From Dietzia psychralcaliphila (GTDB lineage Bacteria > Actinomycetota > Actinomycetes > Mycobacteriales > Mycobacteriaceae): a DNA stretch of 64,000 nt. The notes below the pieces were generated by a model. The model did not search any database, was not told the origin of the DNA, and saw nothing but the letters and a program-made list of their open reading frames with translations. Below are positions 49,368 to 62,999 of the stretch, in pieces (positions within the stretch are counted from its first letter, which is position 1; each line of letters begins with the position of its first letter). The stretch is taken from positions 3,162,001 through 3,226,000 of the forward strand of contig NZ_CP015453.1 in the NCBI RefSeq assembly GCF_003096095.1, written 5' to 3'. The position numbers and the translations under genes were made by a program.

Positions 49368-51185
49368 TCAGTCGGTGAGCTCCTTGGTCAGGGTCCGGCG
49401 CAACACCTGACGAGGCTTGGCGTCGAGGTCGTCGCCACCTCCTCGTCGTCCTCTCCGGCCCCAGGACTCCGGCGCCAGGCCGGGCAGCAACGTGAGCACC
49501 CGCCCCAGACCACCTGCGGGCCACTCGACGTGGGCGTGCTCGACCTTGACGGTGGCGCGACGGCCGCGCATCACCAGGGTCATGACCCCGTTGTGGAACC
49601 AGATCCCGTCGGTGACCGCCCACCTCACCTGCGGCTCCCGCACGCCCACCGCACGGGAGAGCCGACGGGTCAACGCGGGCACGGGTTGCCGCACCGAGAT
49701 CCGGTTGACCATACGGATCGACTTCTGTAGCGGATTGCGGAACGGCGACATGACCAGTTGGTGCACCCGGGTCGTCGAGTCGGAAACCCGCGGTGCGGTG
49801 AGCTCGACCTCCTCCAGGTACGAGCAGTGGACGTCGCCGCCCAGCATGAGGATCGAGGCGGGCGCGCGCCCGTGGTCACCGGCGGCCACCTCGGTGAGCA
49901 GCCCGATCAGGTCGTCGAAGCTGTTCCGGAAGGCCGCCCAGTGCTCGAGGTCCACGGCCAGTCGGATCCGCTCGCCGACCCGCGCGCTGAGCGGCTTGTC
50001 CGGGCGGTCGCGGCTCACGGCCTCGTTCCACCCCTCGAGGTGATGCAACGCCGGCAGCATGAACGCGGGCAGGGACGAGGCGATCACCAGGTGGTCCACC
50101 TCGGCGCCCAGACAGGCATCCCGCGTCCACTCCCACTCCTCGGGATCCATCACGCGCCGGTCCCGGGGGTCCAGATGTCGGGAGGCCCGCACGTCGAGCA
50201 TCACCACCCGCACCCGCCCGAAGTCGCGTTTGAAGCTCCACTGCGCGGTGCCTCGGTCGGCGTCGGCGGACAGGGCGAAGTCGGCCAGGATCCGTTCACG
50301 TTCGGCATCGGAATCGGCCGCCCGCAACGCCAGGTACACCTCGTTGTTCTCCAGCTCCTGCGGCGCGAGGTTGCCCAGGTGCTGGTAGACGAAGTAGCTG
50401 GCGAACGCCCCCCTCACCCGGTCGGGCCACCAGGGCTGGGCGGTCATCTCGCGGCGCCAGGCGAACGAGGAGTTCCAGTCGTCCCGCAGGTCGTGGTCGT
50501 CGAGGATCATGCAGCTGGGGACGGTGGACAGCAGCCAGCGCACGTCCGGGTCGCGCCACGACTCGTGGTACAGCCAGGAGTACTCCTCGAAGTCGCAGAT
50601 CTCGCCCGAGACGTCGCGGTCCCCGCCGGCCCCCGCCGAGTCGCACACCGACCGCGGACCCTCTCCGGCCCGACGGCGCGCGGCCAGGCGCTCGGTGATC
50701 TGGCGACTGGGGATGTCGGCGTACACCTGGTCGCCCAGCAGCAACATGGCGTCGGGCCAGTCGGCGTGCGAGGTGTGGGCCATCTGGTGCGCGAGGGCCA
50801 CCAGGGCGTCCGCGCCGATCCTGCGCAGCGCCACCGGAGTCTGGCTCTCGCCGCGGCGGCAGGACCCGAAGGACAGGCGCACCGTGTCGCCCGCCCGCGG
50901 GGTGCGGATGACGCTGGGGCGATCCGGCTCCAGGGGCCAGGCGGGCACGTCGTCGAGCGTCACCTCGTACGGCGTCGCCTCGCCCGGCTCGAGCTCGCGC
51001 AGGTGCAGCACCGCGAAGTGGTGCCCGTGGACACCCCACGACTGTTCGGAGACCTCGCTGCTGCCGGCGCGGATCGTCACCCGGCAGGGTGCGGACACCT
51101 CGACCCACACCGTCGCGTCGGTGCTGTCGACGTACCGCAGCATGGGGCCGACCAGGATCTCGGGCGCCGTGGGGGGCTGACTCAT
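49368..51185 (-). CDS. PhoD-like alkaline phosphatase/phosphodiesterase
   Basis: 605 residues of the PhoD metallophosphatase family: an N-terminal beta-sandwich (about 15-100), then RLSFGSCRRGE, MLLLGDQVYADIPS, MILDDHDLRDDWNSS and LMLGGDVHCSYLEE as metal-binding blocks. There is no Tat or Sec signal peptide, so this member is cytosolic, unlike classic secreted PhoD. The C-terminus (after 560) is Gly/Arg-rich. Phosphodiester or phosphomonoester substrate is unknown. The ATG at 51185 is preferred to a GTG at 51200. It converges on thiE with 29 bases between stops. Confidence 0.85.
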   Translation of the reverse strand: MSQPPTAPEILVGPMLRYVDSTDATVWVEVSAPCRVTIRAGSSEVSEQSWGVHGHHFAVLHLRELEPGEATPYEVTLDDVPAWPLEPDRPSVIRTPRAGDTVRLSFGSCRRGESQTPVALRRIGADALVALAHQMAHTSHADWPDAMLLLGDQVYADIPSRQITERLAARRRAGEGPRSVCDSAGAGGDRDVSGEICDFEEYSWLYHESWRDPDVRWLLSTVPSCMILDDHDLRDDWNSSFAWRREMTAQPWWPDRVRGAFASYFVYQHLGNLAPQELENNEVYLALRAADSDAERERILADFALSADADRGTAQWSFKRDFGRVRVVMLDVRASRHLDPRDRRVMDPEEWEWTRDACLGAEVDHLVIASSLPAFMLPALHHLEGWNEAVSRDRPDKPLSARVGERIRLAVDLEHWAAFRNSFDDLIGLLTEVAAGDHGRAPASILMLGGDVHCSYLEEVELTAPRVSDSTTRVHQLVMSPFRNPLQKSIRMVNRISVRQPVPALTRRLSRAVGVREPQVRWAVTDGIWFHNGVMTLVMRGRRATVKVEHAHVEWPAGGLGRVLTLLPGLAPESWGRRGRRGGGDDLDAKPRQVLRRTLTKELTD

Positions 51186-51250
51186 TGCACCAGTGTGCAC
51201 GCGGTCCGGCGGGTGCCGTGGGCGACGGGTCCGGAGAACGGTCGTCCGAT

Positions 51251-52348
51251 CTACCCCAGAAGGGTCCGGGGCCCGACGACGACGACGTCCTCCGGCAGCC
51301 TGGCCCGCAGTCCCCGGTCGGCTGTCACCACCACCACCCGGCGGGACCCGCCGGATACGGATGGGTCGGACGGGACGGGCCCGGCGGGGTCGTTCGCGGC
51401 CACACTGCCGGGGTCGCCCGCGGCCAGACCGGCGGGGTCGCCCGCGTCGCCCGCGGCCAGTCCGGCAGCCAGCTCGACGATCGCGTCATCGCCCGAACCG
51501 GGCGCGCGGTGGACGACGAACGGACCGGAGTGCTCGGCCCGGCGCGCCGCACCCTCGATCACGGCGTGCGCGCGGGCCACCCAGCCGAAGCCGTCAGGCA
51601 ACTCGACCGTCCGTGGCATGGCCGCGCTCAGCTCGTCGAGCAACTTGGTGGTGGCGCCGGGCCGGTCGCGCCACCACCCGTCCGGCCGGGAGCCCAGGAC
51701 ATTGGCCACGTCCACCACGAGTTCCACCGGTCGCGAGCGGAGCCCGTCCGCCCAGGCCTGCGCGAACGCGGGCATCAGCGGCAGCTCGGCGACCCTGGAC
51801 TCGGGCACCCAGCGCAGTTCCAGACTCTCGTTGTTGGGCACTGTCTCCAGCGCCCGCGGGGCGTCGGCCACTACGGTCGTGTAGGTCCACTCCACCGCGT
51901 CGGGCGACTCCTGCACCAGCGGGGGGATCGTCCGGCCGCGGGCCCCGGGATCGTCCGAGTGTTTCTGGTCGGGACGCAGGCGACGCATCATCTCGGCCAC
52001 GTGCCGCATGTCCAGGCCGGGCCGGTGCCACACGGTGCCCGGCATCCTCGAGGTCACGCGCACGGCCCGGACCACCACATCGGCGGGTTGGATCTCGGCC
52101 TCCTCCTGGGTCTCCCGGAGGGCCGCCTGCGGCGCGTCCTCGAAGGAGTCGCGGGCGCCACCGGGCAGCGCCCAGGTGTCGCCGGAGGCAGTCCACACCG
52201 CGCGGTGCTGCAGCAGGACCAGCGGGGTGTCGGGGTCGGTCGGATCCGCCGCGCGCAGGAGCAGCCCCGCGGCCCCGAAGCGGCCCCACCGCCGATCACC
52301 GCCGGCAGACACCACCCAACCGTTTCCGTCACCCTCGTTCGTGGCCAC
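51251..52348 (-). CDS. NUDIX hydrolase fused to a NYN/PIN-like domain
   Basis: 365 residues in two parts. The N-terminal part (about 20-200) has a Nudix box at 64-86, G-x5-E-x7-RETQEE, with Glu85 in the place of the usual Gly; it corresponds to mycobacterial MutT3 (Rv0413, from memory) next to the same neighbours. From about 207 the chain continues with VELVVDVANVLGSRPDG (Asp213), APGSGDDAIVELA (Asp287-288) and VVVTADRGLRARL (Asp344), acidic residues laid out as in NYN/PIN-type nucleases. A low-complexity AAGD/DPAG linker (296-332) lies inside the second domain. The GTG at 52348 has GGAGG four bases upstream. The frame is open further to 52846, but without homology. Confidence 0.85.
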   Translation of the reverse strand: MATNEGDGNGWVVSAGGDRRWGRFGAAGLLLRAADPTDPDTPLVLLQHRAVWTASGDTWALPGGARDSFEDAPQAALRETQEEAEIQPADVVVRAVRVTSRMPGTVWHRPGLDMRHVAEMMRRLRPDQKHSDDPGARGRTIPPLVQESPDAVEWTYTTVVADAPRALETVPNNESLELRWVPESRVAELPLMPAFAQAWADGLRSRPVELVVDVANVLGSRPDGWWRDRPGATTKLLDELSAAMPRTVELPDGFGWVARAHAVIEGAARRAEHSGPFVVHRAPGSGDDAIVELAAGLAAGDAGDPAGLAAGDPGSVAANDPAGPVPSDPSVSGGSRRVVVVTADRGLRARLPEDVVVVGPRTLLG

Positions 52349-52520
52349 TGGTCCTCCACTCCACCGGACGCCACACCGGACCGGATCCGCCCCGGATAGG
52401 GCGGAACTGCGTACTCCTCGACCAGTCTGCCCGACGTCGCCCCGCCACTTCACTAACCTGGGACACACGCCCACCGGATCCTCAGCACCGGCGGCCGAGA
52501 ATCGGGAGGTGAGACACGAG
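52349..52520. promoter_or_regulatory. Divergent promoter region, NUDIX gene and glnX operon
   Basis: 172 bases between divergent starts. GGGAGG lies 12 bases before the glnX ATG. TAACCTGGG near 52456 could hold a -10 box for glnX. No operator was recognised. Confidence 0.35.
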
Positions 52521-57642
<5,122 letters not shown>

Positions 57643-57662
57643 CGCCTGCGGGTGGCGGACGC

Positions 57663-59222
57663 TCACCCCTCGGGGTCGCCGCGCCGTCGTGAGGCCAGCA
57701 GGATCAGTGTCACACCGGCCGCGGCGGCGGTGAGCGCCCACAACAGCAGGTCAGTCGCTCCTACACCCGTCTCCGCCAGGGATCCGCGGACCTGCGAGTT
57801 GGCGCGTGCCCACTCCGACGACGGCGCACCCTCGCGCGGTGTCACAGAGTTCACGGCGACCTGACCGGTGCCCTCTATGCCATCAGGGCTGGCGGATTGC
57901 GACGGGGGACGCGGCGTGGTGGCGGGCGTCGAGGTGGCGGGGGTCGAGGTGGCGGGGGCGGCCGGGACCGAACCGGATCCGGTCGAGCCTCCCGGGCCGA
58001 ACAGGCCACCGAGCAGGTCCCCTGCCGCACTGCCGGAGGAACCGCCGAAGGGACCGCTCCAGGACCAGCTCGAGGACCCGCCGAACAACCCACCGAGCGA
58101 TCCGCCGATCGAGTCTCCCAGGGATCCGAGCCCCGGCCCGAGGATGATCCCGATCACCCCGACGATCACGACCGGCCAGATGAGGTCGGGAAGATCCGAT
58201 GAGCCGCCTCCCGACCGGGAGTCGATCACCACCCGTCGTACGGAGGTGTACGGGGCACCGCCGGGCATGGTGACGGTGAACTCGACGTCATAGGTCCCGG
58301 CTCCGGTGGGTGTGCCCACCAGGACCCCGTCCTCGAGCCGCAGGCCCGGCGGCAGGGTCGCGAGATCCACGGCGAGCTCTGTCCCCTCGGGCGTGAGCGG
58401 CAGGAACGGCTCGGGCCCGAAGCGCTGGCCGACGGTGCCGCCGGGCAGTCGGTTGAGAGGGTCAGTGGGGTCGGTGCCGATTTGGTTCTCGACGAGGTCG
58501 GGCAGGCCGTCCCCGTCGGTGTCCACGACCCCGATGTCGGAGAAGGACACCCAGATCATGGGGCTCACGCTCTGGCGCTGGGCGTAGTTCTCCACGTCGA
58601 GGGGAACGGACACCTCGTCGACGACCCTCGCGGCCTGCCCGGGCGAGAGGTCGAGCGCGGCCACCGTACTCCCGCGGGCCGGACTGTCGGTGGCCTGAGG
58701 AGTGTCGGCGCCGTACAGGGTCACGGTCCGGGAGTCGGTGCCGACCGATCCGGTGATGGTGCTGCTCACGTCGAATTCAGCTTCGCTCGAGACGAGGTAC
58801 TCGCCGACCCCCACCGCGTACCGGCCGGTCCGACCCGTGTCGGTGGCGTTGCGAACGTAGTAGGTCCTGTCGATCGACTCGCCCGGCGACATCGAGCACG
58901 GATCCACCTCGGGGGTACCGCTGATCACGCCCTCGGGGTCGGAGAGAGCGGTCCCGCCGGCCAGGTCACAGCCCCACGATCCCAGGACGACGTCCGGAGC
59001 ATCCGACCAGGTGGCGCCGTCGAGAGAGAACTCCAGGTCGGCGTGGGCGTCCAGCGGCGTGGCAGTGACGGCCCGGGCGACGGATGCCCCGCCGAGTATC
59101 AGCGTGACCGCTGTCGCGAGCGCGACCGGGATCAGACTCGTCTTCCGACGACCTCGCGACCGGCCGGGCCGCGTACCGCGGACGGGCTCGGTGTCACCTG
59201 GAGATCGTGTGGGGTTCGGCAT
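57663..59222 (-). CDS. Sortase-anchored surface protein with LAETG signal
   Basis: 519 residues. A signal peptide (Arg-rich to about 27, hydrophobic 30-50), an N-terminal domain of TasA/camelysin-like taste (LEFSLDGATWSD), a calcium-binding DTDGDGLPDLVEN (about 238-250), a putative Ig domain (He_PIG type, about 280-350: LPPGLRLEDGVLVGTPTGAGTY), then an internal hydrophobic stretch (about 355-375), a Gly/Ser-rich segment, a Thr/Pro-rich segment, and the C-terminal sorting signal LAETG (482-486), hydrophobic helix and SRRR. LAxTG signals are used by class E sortases. No sortase is in the window. It follows ackA by 84 bases on the same strand. Confidence 0.82.
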   Translation of the reverse strand: MPNPTRSPGDTEPVRGTRPGRSRGRRKTSLIPVALATAVTLILGGASVARAVTATPLDAHADLEFSLDGATWSDAPDVVLGSWGCDLAGGTALSDPEGVISGTPEVDPCSMSPGESIDRTYYVRNATDTGRTGRYAVGVGEYLVSSEAEFDVSSTITGSVGTDSRTVTLYGADTPQATDSPARGSTVAALDLSPGQAARVVDEVSVPLDVENYAQRQSVSPMIWVSFSDIGVVDTDGDGLPDLVENQIGTDPTDPLNRLPGGTVGQRFGPEPFLPLTPEGTELAVDLATLPPGLRLEDGVLVGTPTGAGTYDVEFTVTMPGGAPYTSVRRVVIDSRSGGGSSDLPDLIWPVVIVGVIGIILGPGLGSLGDSIGGSLGGLFGGSSSWSWSGPFGGSSGSAAGDLLGGLFGPGGSTGSGSVPAAPATSTPATSTPATTPRPPSQSASPDGIEGTGQVAVNSVTPREGAPSSEWARANSQVRGSLAETGVGATDLLLWALTAAAAGVTLILLASRRRGDPEG

Positions 59223-59306
59223 CGACCAACTTCGTCAGGCCCGAGCTGGACCCGGGGGAGGCCCCAACTGTAAGTGTAAGTGTGTTCTTAAGTAAAGGCC
59301 GTCCGG

Positions 59307-60518
59307 CTACTCCCCCAGCCCCAGAACCTCATCGCACGCCCGGGCGATCGCTAGTTCCTCGTCCGTCGGCACCACCAGTACCGTGACGCGGCTGTCCGGG
59401 GTGGAGATGACGCGTTCCCCGGAGCCGTTCTCGTTGGCTTCCGGGTCGAGCTCCACCCCCCAGCTGCCGAGGGTGGACAGCGCGTCGGCTCGCAGTCGGG
59501 CGACGTTCTCGCCCACTCCGGCGGTGAACGTGATGGCCCCGACCTCGCCGAGGATCGCCCAGTAGCCGCCGATGTAGCGGCGGAGGCGATGGATCACCAC
59601 GTCGTAGGCGAGCACGGCGTCGTCGTCGCCGTCGTCGACCCGTGCGAGAAGCTCCCGGAAGTCACGGGCGCCGGCCAGCCCCTCCAGCCCCGACTTGCGG
59701 TTGAGCAGGGTAGACACGTCCTCGGGCGACATACCGCGGTCACGGATGAGGTGGATGATCAGTCCGGGGTCGAGGTCGCCGGGGCGGGTGCCCATGACCA
59801 GACCCTCGAGCGGGGTCAGTCCCATGGAGGTGTCAACGGCCCGGCCGGCCGAGATCGCCGAGGCCGACGCCCCGTTGCCGAGGTGCAGCACGATCTGGTT
59901 GAGCTCGTCGTACGGACGGCCCAGGACCTCGGCGGTGCGGCGCGAGACGAACTCGTGGCTGGTGCCGTGGAAACCGTACCGACGCAGGTCCCATTCGCTC
60001 GCCACCGCGCGGTCGATCGCGTAGGTGTGAGCGGCGGCGGGCAGGGTGTGGAAGAACCCGGTGTCGAACACCGCCACGTGCGGGAGGCCGGGTAGAAGCT
60101 CGCGGGCCACGCGGATCCCACGCAGGTTGGCGGGGTTGTGTAGCGGGGCCAACAGTTCGAGCTTCTCGATTCCCGCCTCGACCTCGGGCGTGACCTCGAC
60201 CGGTTCATGGAAGGCCGGCCCGCCGTGGACCACCCGGTGGCCGATCGCCTCGACCCCCAGGTCGGTGGGGTGGGCGTCGAGCTCGCCCGCCAGTTCGAGG
60301 ACCCGGCCGAGCGCTGCGGTGTGGTCGGGGAACGCGGCCTCCGCGGTGCGCTCCTCGCCCGGCGAACCAGGCAGGTCGCTGCGGCGCACGGTGAGGGTGC
60401 CGACGGGCTCACCGATGCGCTCGACCAGCGCCCACGCGAGCTCGGTCTCGACTGCGGTGTCGAGGATCTGCAGCTTGAGCGAGGAGGAGCCGGAGTTGAT
60501 GACGAGGACGCGGGTCAC
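59307..60518 (-). CDS. ackA: Acetate kinase
   Basis: Interconverts acetate plus ATP and acetyl phosphate plus ADP. 403 residues, usual length. Family signatures LVINSGSSSLKLQ (4-16) and FDTGFFHTLP, HRVVHGG, YGFHGTSHEFV, VLHLGNGASA and TAGVGENVA are all present. The start is a GTG overlapping the pta stop (GTGA), so both are translated together. RamB, known to control this operon in C. glutamicum, is coded in the window, but no RamB box was found upstream of pta. Confidence 0.97.
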   Translation of the reverse strand: MTRVLVINSGSSSLKLQILDTAVETELAWALVERIGEPVGTLTVRRSDLPGSPGEERTAEAAFPDHTAALGRVLELAGELDAHPTDLGVEAIGHRVVHGGPAFHEPVEVTPEVEAGIEKLELLAPLHNPANLRGIRVARELLPGLPHVAVFDTGFFHTLPAAAHTYAIDRAVASEWDLRRYGFHGTSHEFVSRRTAEVLGRPYDELNQIVLHLGNGASASAISAGRAVDTSMGLTPLEGLVMGTRPGDLDPGLIIHLIRDRGMSPEDVSTLLNRKSGLEGLAGARDFRELLARVDDGDDDAVLAYDVVIHRLRRYIGGYWAILGEVGAITFTAGVGENVARLRADALSTLGSWGVELDPEANENGSGERVISTPDSRVTVLVVPTDEELAIARACDEVLGLGE

Positions 60519-62881
60519 GAGTCGCCTTCCCGGTCGTCGGTGGTTCCCTGCGCTTGAACGATTGAGCCCTGCGCCTGAACCGCTGAACCCTGCGCTTGAA
60601 CAACTGAGCCCTGCGCCTGAACGGCGGTGATAGCGACCGTGTTGACGATGTCCTCGACCAGGGCGCCGCGCGAGAGATCGTTGATGGGCTTGCGCAGTCC
60701 CTGCAGGACCGGCCCGATCGCGACGGCGCCGGCGGTGCGCTGCACTGCCTTGTAGGTGTTGTTGCCGGTGTTGAGGTCGGGGAACACCAGCACAGTGGCG
60801 CGGCCGGCGAGCGGTGAGTTCGGCATCTTCTTGCGGGCCACGGTGGGGTCGACGGCGGCGTCGAACTGCAGGGGCCCGTCGACGACGAGGTCCGCCATCG
60901 GGTCCCCCTCGGCGGCCTCGGCGATTCGCGAGCACACGATCTCGGTGGCCTCACGCACCTTGTCGACATCCGCCCCGGTGCCGGAGTCGCCGGTGGAGTA
61001 CGAGAGCAACGCGACCCGCGGGTCCACGCCGAACCGGGAGGCGGTCTCGGCGGAGGACAGCGCGATGTCCGCGAGCTGTTCGGCGGTCGGGGTGGGCACG
61101 ACCGCGCAGTCGCCGAAGGCCAGGACGTGGTCGGACAGGCACATGAGGAACACGCTGGACACGGTCTTCACACCCGGCCTCGTCCGGATGATCTCCAGCG
61201 CCGGCCGGATGGTGTGCGCGGTGGTGTGCGCGGCACCGGACACCATGCCGTCGGCGAGGCCGGTGTGCACCATCATCGTGGCGAAGTAGGAGATGTCGAG
61301 CATCCGGTCGCGGGCCACGTCGAGGGTCATGCCCTTGTGCTCGCGCAGCTCGGCGTATTCCCTGGCGAACCGTTCGGCGTGCTCACTGGTTCGGGGGTCG
61401 AGGATCTGCGCCGCGGACAGGTCTATGCCCAGTTCGTCCGCGCGGCGGCGCACGGCTTCGGGATCGCCGAGGATCGTCAGGTCGGCCACATCACGGCGCA
61501 GCAGTCGGCCGGCGGCGTGCAGGATGCGGTCGTCGTCGCCCTCGGGCAACACGACGTGCCGCTTGTCGGTGCGGGCGCGCTCGAGGAGTTGGTGCTCGAA
61601 CATCTGCGGCGTCATCACGTCGGGTGTGTCCACGCGCAGGCGGGCGAGCAGCTCCTCGGTGTCGACGTGCTTCTCCATCAGGCTCAGGGCCGTCTCGACC
61701 TTCCGTCCGGTGCCGGAGTAGACCCGTCCTCGGGTATCCGCGGCCAGCCGGGCGGTGTCGTAGGTGCCGTGGGAGGTGCAGACGATCGGCAACGTCGACC
61801 GCATCCCGTGGACCAGCCGGTCCATCGCCGCGTTGGGCATCAGGCCGCCGTTCCAGATCATCCCGGCCAACGAGGGGAAGCCCTCCGCGGCGTGCGCGGT
61901 GAGCACCGCGAGCACGGCGTCGGTCCGGTCCGCCGGGACGATGACGACCATGCCGTCCACCAGCCTCTCCAGGATCCGTTCGCCGGTCATCCCGCCCACC
62001 ATCAGGGCCATGACCTCCCGGTCCAGTAGGGCAGGGTCTCCGGAGTAGAGGGTGCCGTCCACGGCCTCCACCAACTCGCCCATCGTCGGCGCGGTGAGAA
62101 GAGCCTGGCTGGGCAGCGTCCAGGCGGGCAGGTCCAGGGGCGCGAGCTCGGACTGGATGGCCTCGAGCGCTTCGGGGTCGCACCGGTTGACCACGATCCC
62201 CACCGGGTGCGCGTGCTCCACACGCAGCTCTTCCAGCGTCAGCCGGGCGTTGGTGCCGATCTCCCCGGGCGTGCGGTCGGCGCCACGGATCACCAGGAGG
62301 ACTGGTGCCCCGAGGTTGACGGCGAGGGTGGCGTTGAAGTCGAACTCGGTGGGGCTGGGCACGCCCGTGTAGTCGGTCCCGAGGATCACCACCACGTCGC
62401 ACTGCCCGGCCACCACGTGATACCTGTCCACGATCTCCGCCAGCGCGGAGTCGCGGTCCTCGTGCACCCGGTCGTTGGTCACGCCGATGCAGTCCTCGTA
62501 GTCGAGGTCGACGGTGGTGTGCTGGAGCAGCATCTCCACGATGCGGTCACGAGCGGGCTCGGTGGCGGAGCCCGAGTCGGTGTCGGAGCCTGAGCCTGGG
62601 CCGGAGCCCGTGTCGCTGCCGGCGCCAGAGCCGGTATCGGTGCCGGAGCCGGTGTCGACGAGGCGTGGCGCGACGGTGACCGGGCGGAACACTCCCACTC
62701 TCTGCACGGTTCCGGCGAGGATGCGTAGGAGGCCGAGTGCGACGGTCGACTTCCCGGTGTCGCCCTCGGGAGCCGCGACGTAGACCGCGGACGACGAGAG
62801 GGGCACGCCGGTCACAGGGGACGGAATCGTGGGTGCGGCGGACTCGGGCGGGAGAGTCTCGGAAACGGGGGAATCGGGCAC
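60515..62881 (-). CDS. pta: Phosphate acetyltransferase, long form
   Basis: Converts acetyl-CoA and phosphate to acetyl phosphate. 788 residues: an N-terminal P-loop domain (EGDTGKST at 39-46) with a Gly/Ser/Thr/Asp-rich insert (about 78-110), a DRTGG domain, and the catalytic C-terminal domain with VLPEGDDDRILHAA and VFPDLNTGNNTYK. The C-terminus ends in four copies of a seven-residue unit (VQAQGS plus one residue) from 21-base DNA repeats at 60542-60625. The GTG at 62881 is six bases after CACAAT, so it is probably leaderless; an ATG at 63007 is possible but would enter the next gene. Confidence 0.94.
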   Translation of the reverse strand: MPDSPVSETLPPESAAPTIPSPVTGVPLSSSAVYVAAPEGDTGKSTVALGLLRILAGTVQRVGVFRPVTVAPRLVDTGSGTDTGSGAGSDTGSGPGSGSDTDSGSATEPARDRIVEMLLQHTTVDLDYEDCIGVTNDRVHEDRDSALAEIVDRYHVVAGQCDVVVILGTDYTGVPSPTEFDFNATLAVNLGAPVLLVIRGADRTPGEIGTNARLTLEELRVEHAHPVGIVVNRCDPEALEAIQSELAPLDLPAWTLPSQALLTAPTMGELVEAVDGTLYSGDPALLDREVMALMVGGMTGERILERLVDGMVVIVPADRTDAVLAVLTAHAAEGFPSLAGMIWNGGLMPNAAMDRLVHGMRSTLPIVCTSHGTYDTARLAADTRGRVYSGTGRKVETALSLMEKHVDTEELLARLRVDTPDVMTPQMFEHQLLERARTDKRHVVLPEGDDDRILHAAGRLLRRDVADLTILGDPEAVRRRADELGIDLSAAQILDPRTSEHAERFAREYAELREHKGMTLDVARDRMLDISYFATMMVHTGLADGMVSGAAHTTAHTIRPALEIIRTRPGVKTVSSVFLMCLSDHVLAFGDCAVVPTPTAEQLADIALSSAETASRFGVDPRVALLSYSTGDSGTGADVDKVREATEIVCSRIAEAAEGDPMADLVVDGPLQFDAAVDPTVARKKMPNSPLAGRATVLVFPDLNTGNNTYKAVQRTAGAVAIGPVLQGLRKPINDLSRGALVEDIVNTVAITAVQAQGSVVQAQGSAVQAQGSIVQAQGTTDDREGDS
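60542..60625. repeat. 21-base tandem repeat, four copies, inside pta
   Basis: Each unit encodes a seven-residue repeat with VQAQG. The copies alternate between GCGCCTGAAC and GCGCTTGAAC forms, which suggests growth by two-unit steps. They lie after the conserved end of the Pta fold. Confidence 0.85.
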
Positions 62882-62999
62882 GTGGGCATTGTGACAGCGC
62901 GAACCGTCCGGCACACCTCGTACACCCCGTGGGGACCCATCACCCGCCTGACGCGAACCGGCACGCACCGGCGCTGCCGAGCTCATGGGAGGTCTCGGG

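Noticed and set aside
49758-51884. 708-codon plus-strand frame
   Set aside because: Antisense to the PhoD-like and NUDIX genes, which carry clear motifs; the product is His/Val/Gly-rich without any domain.
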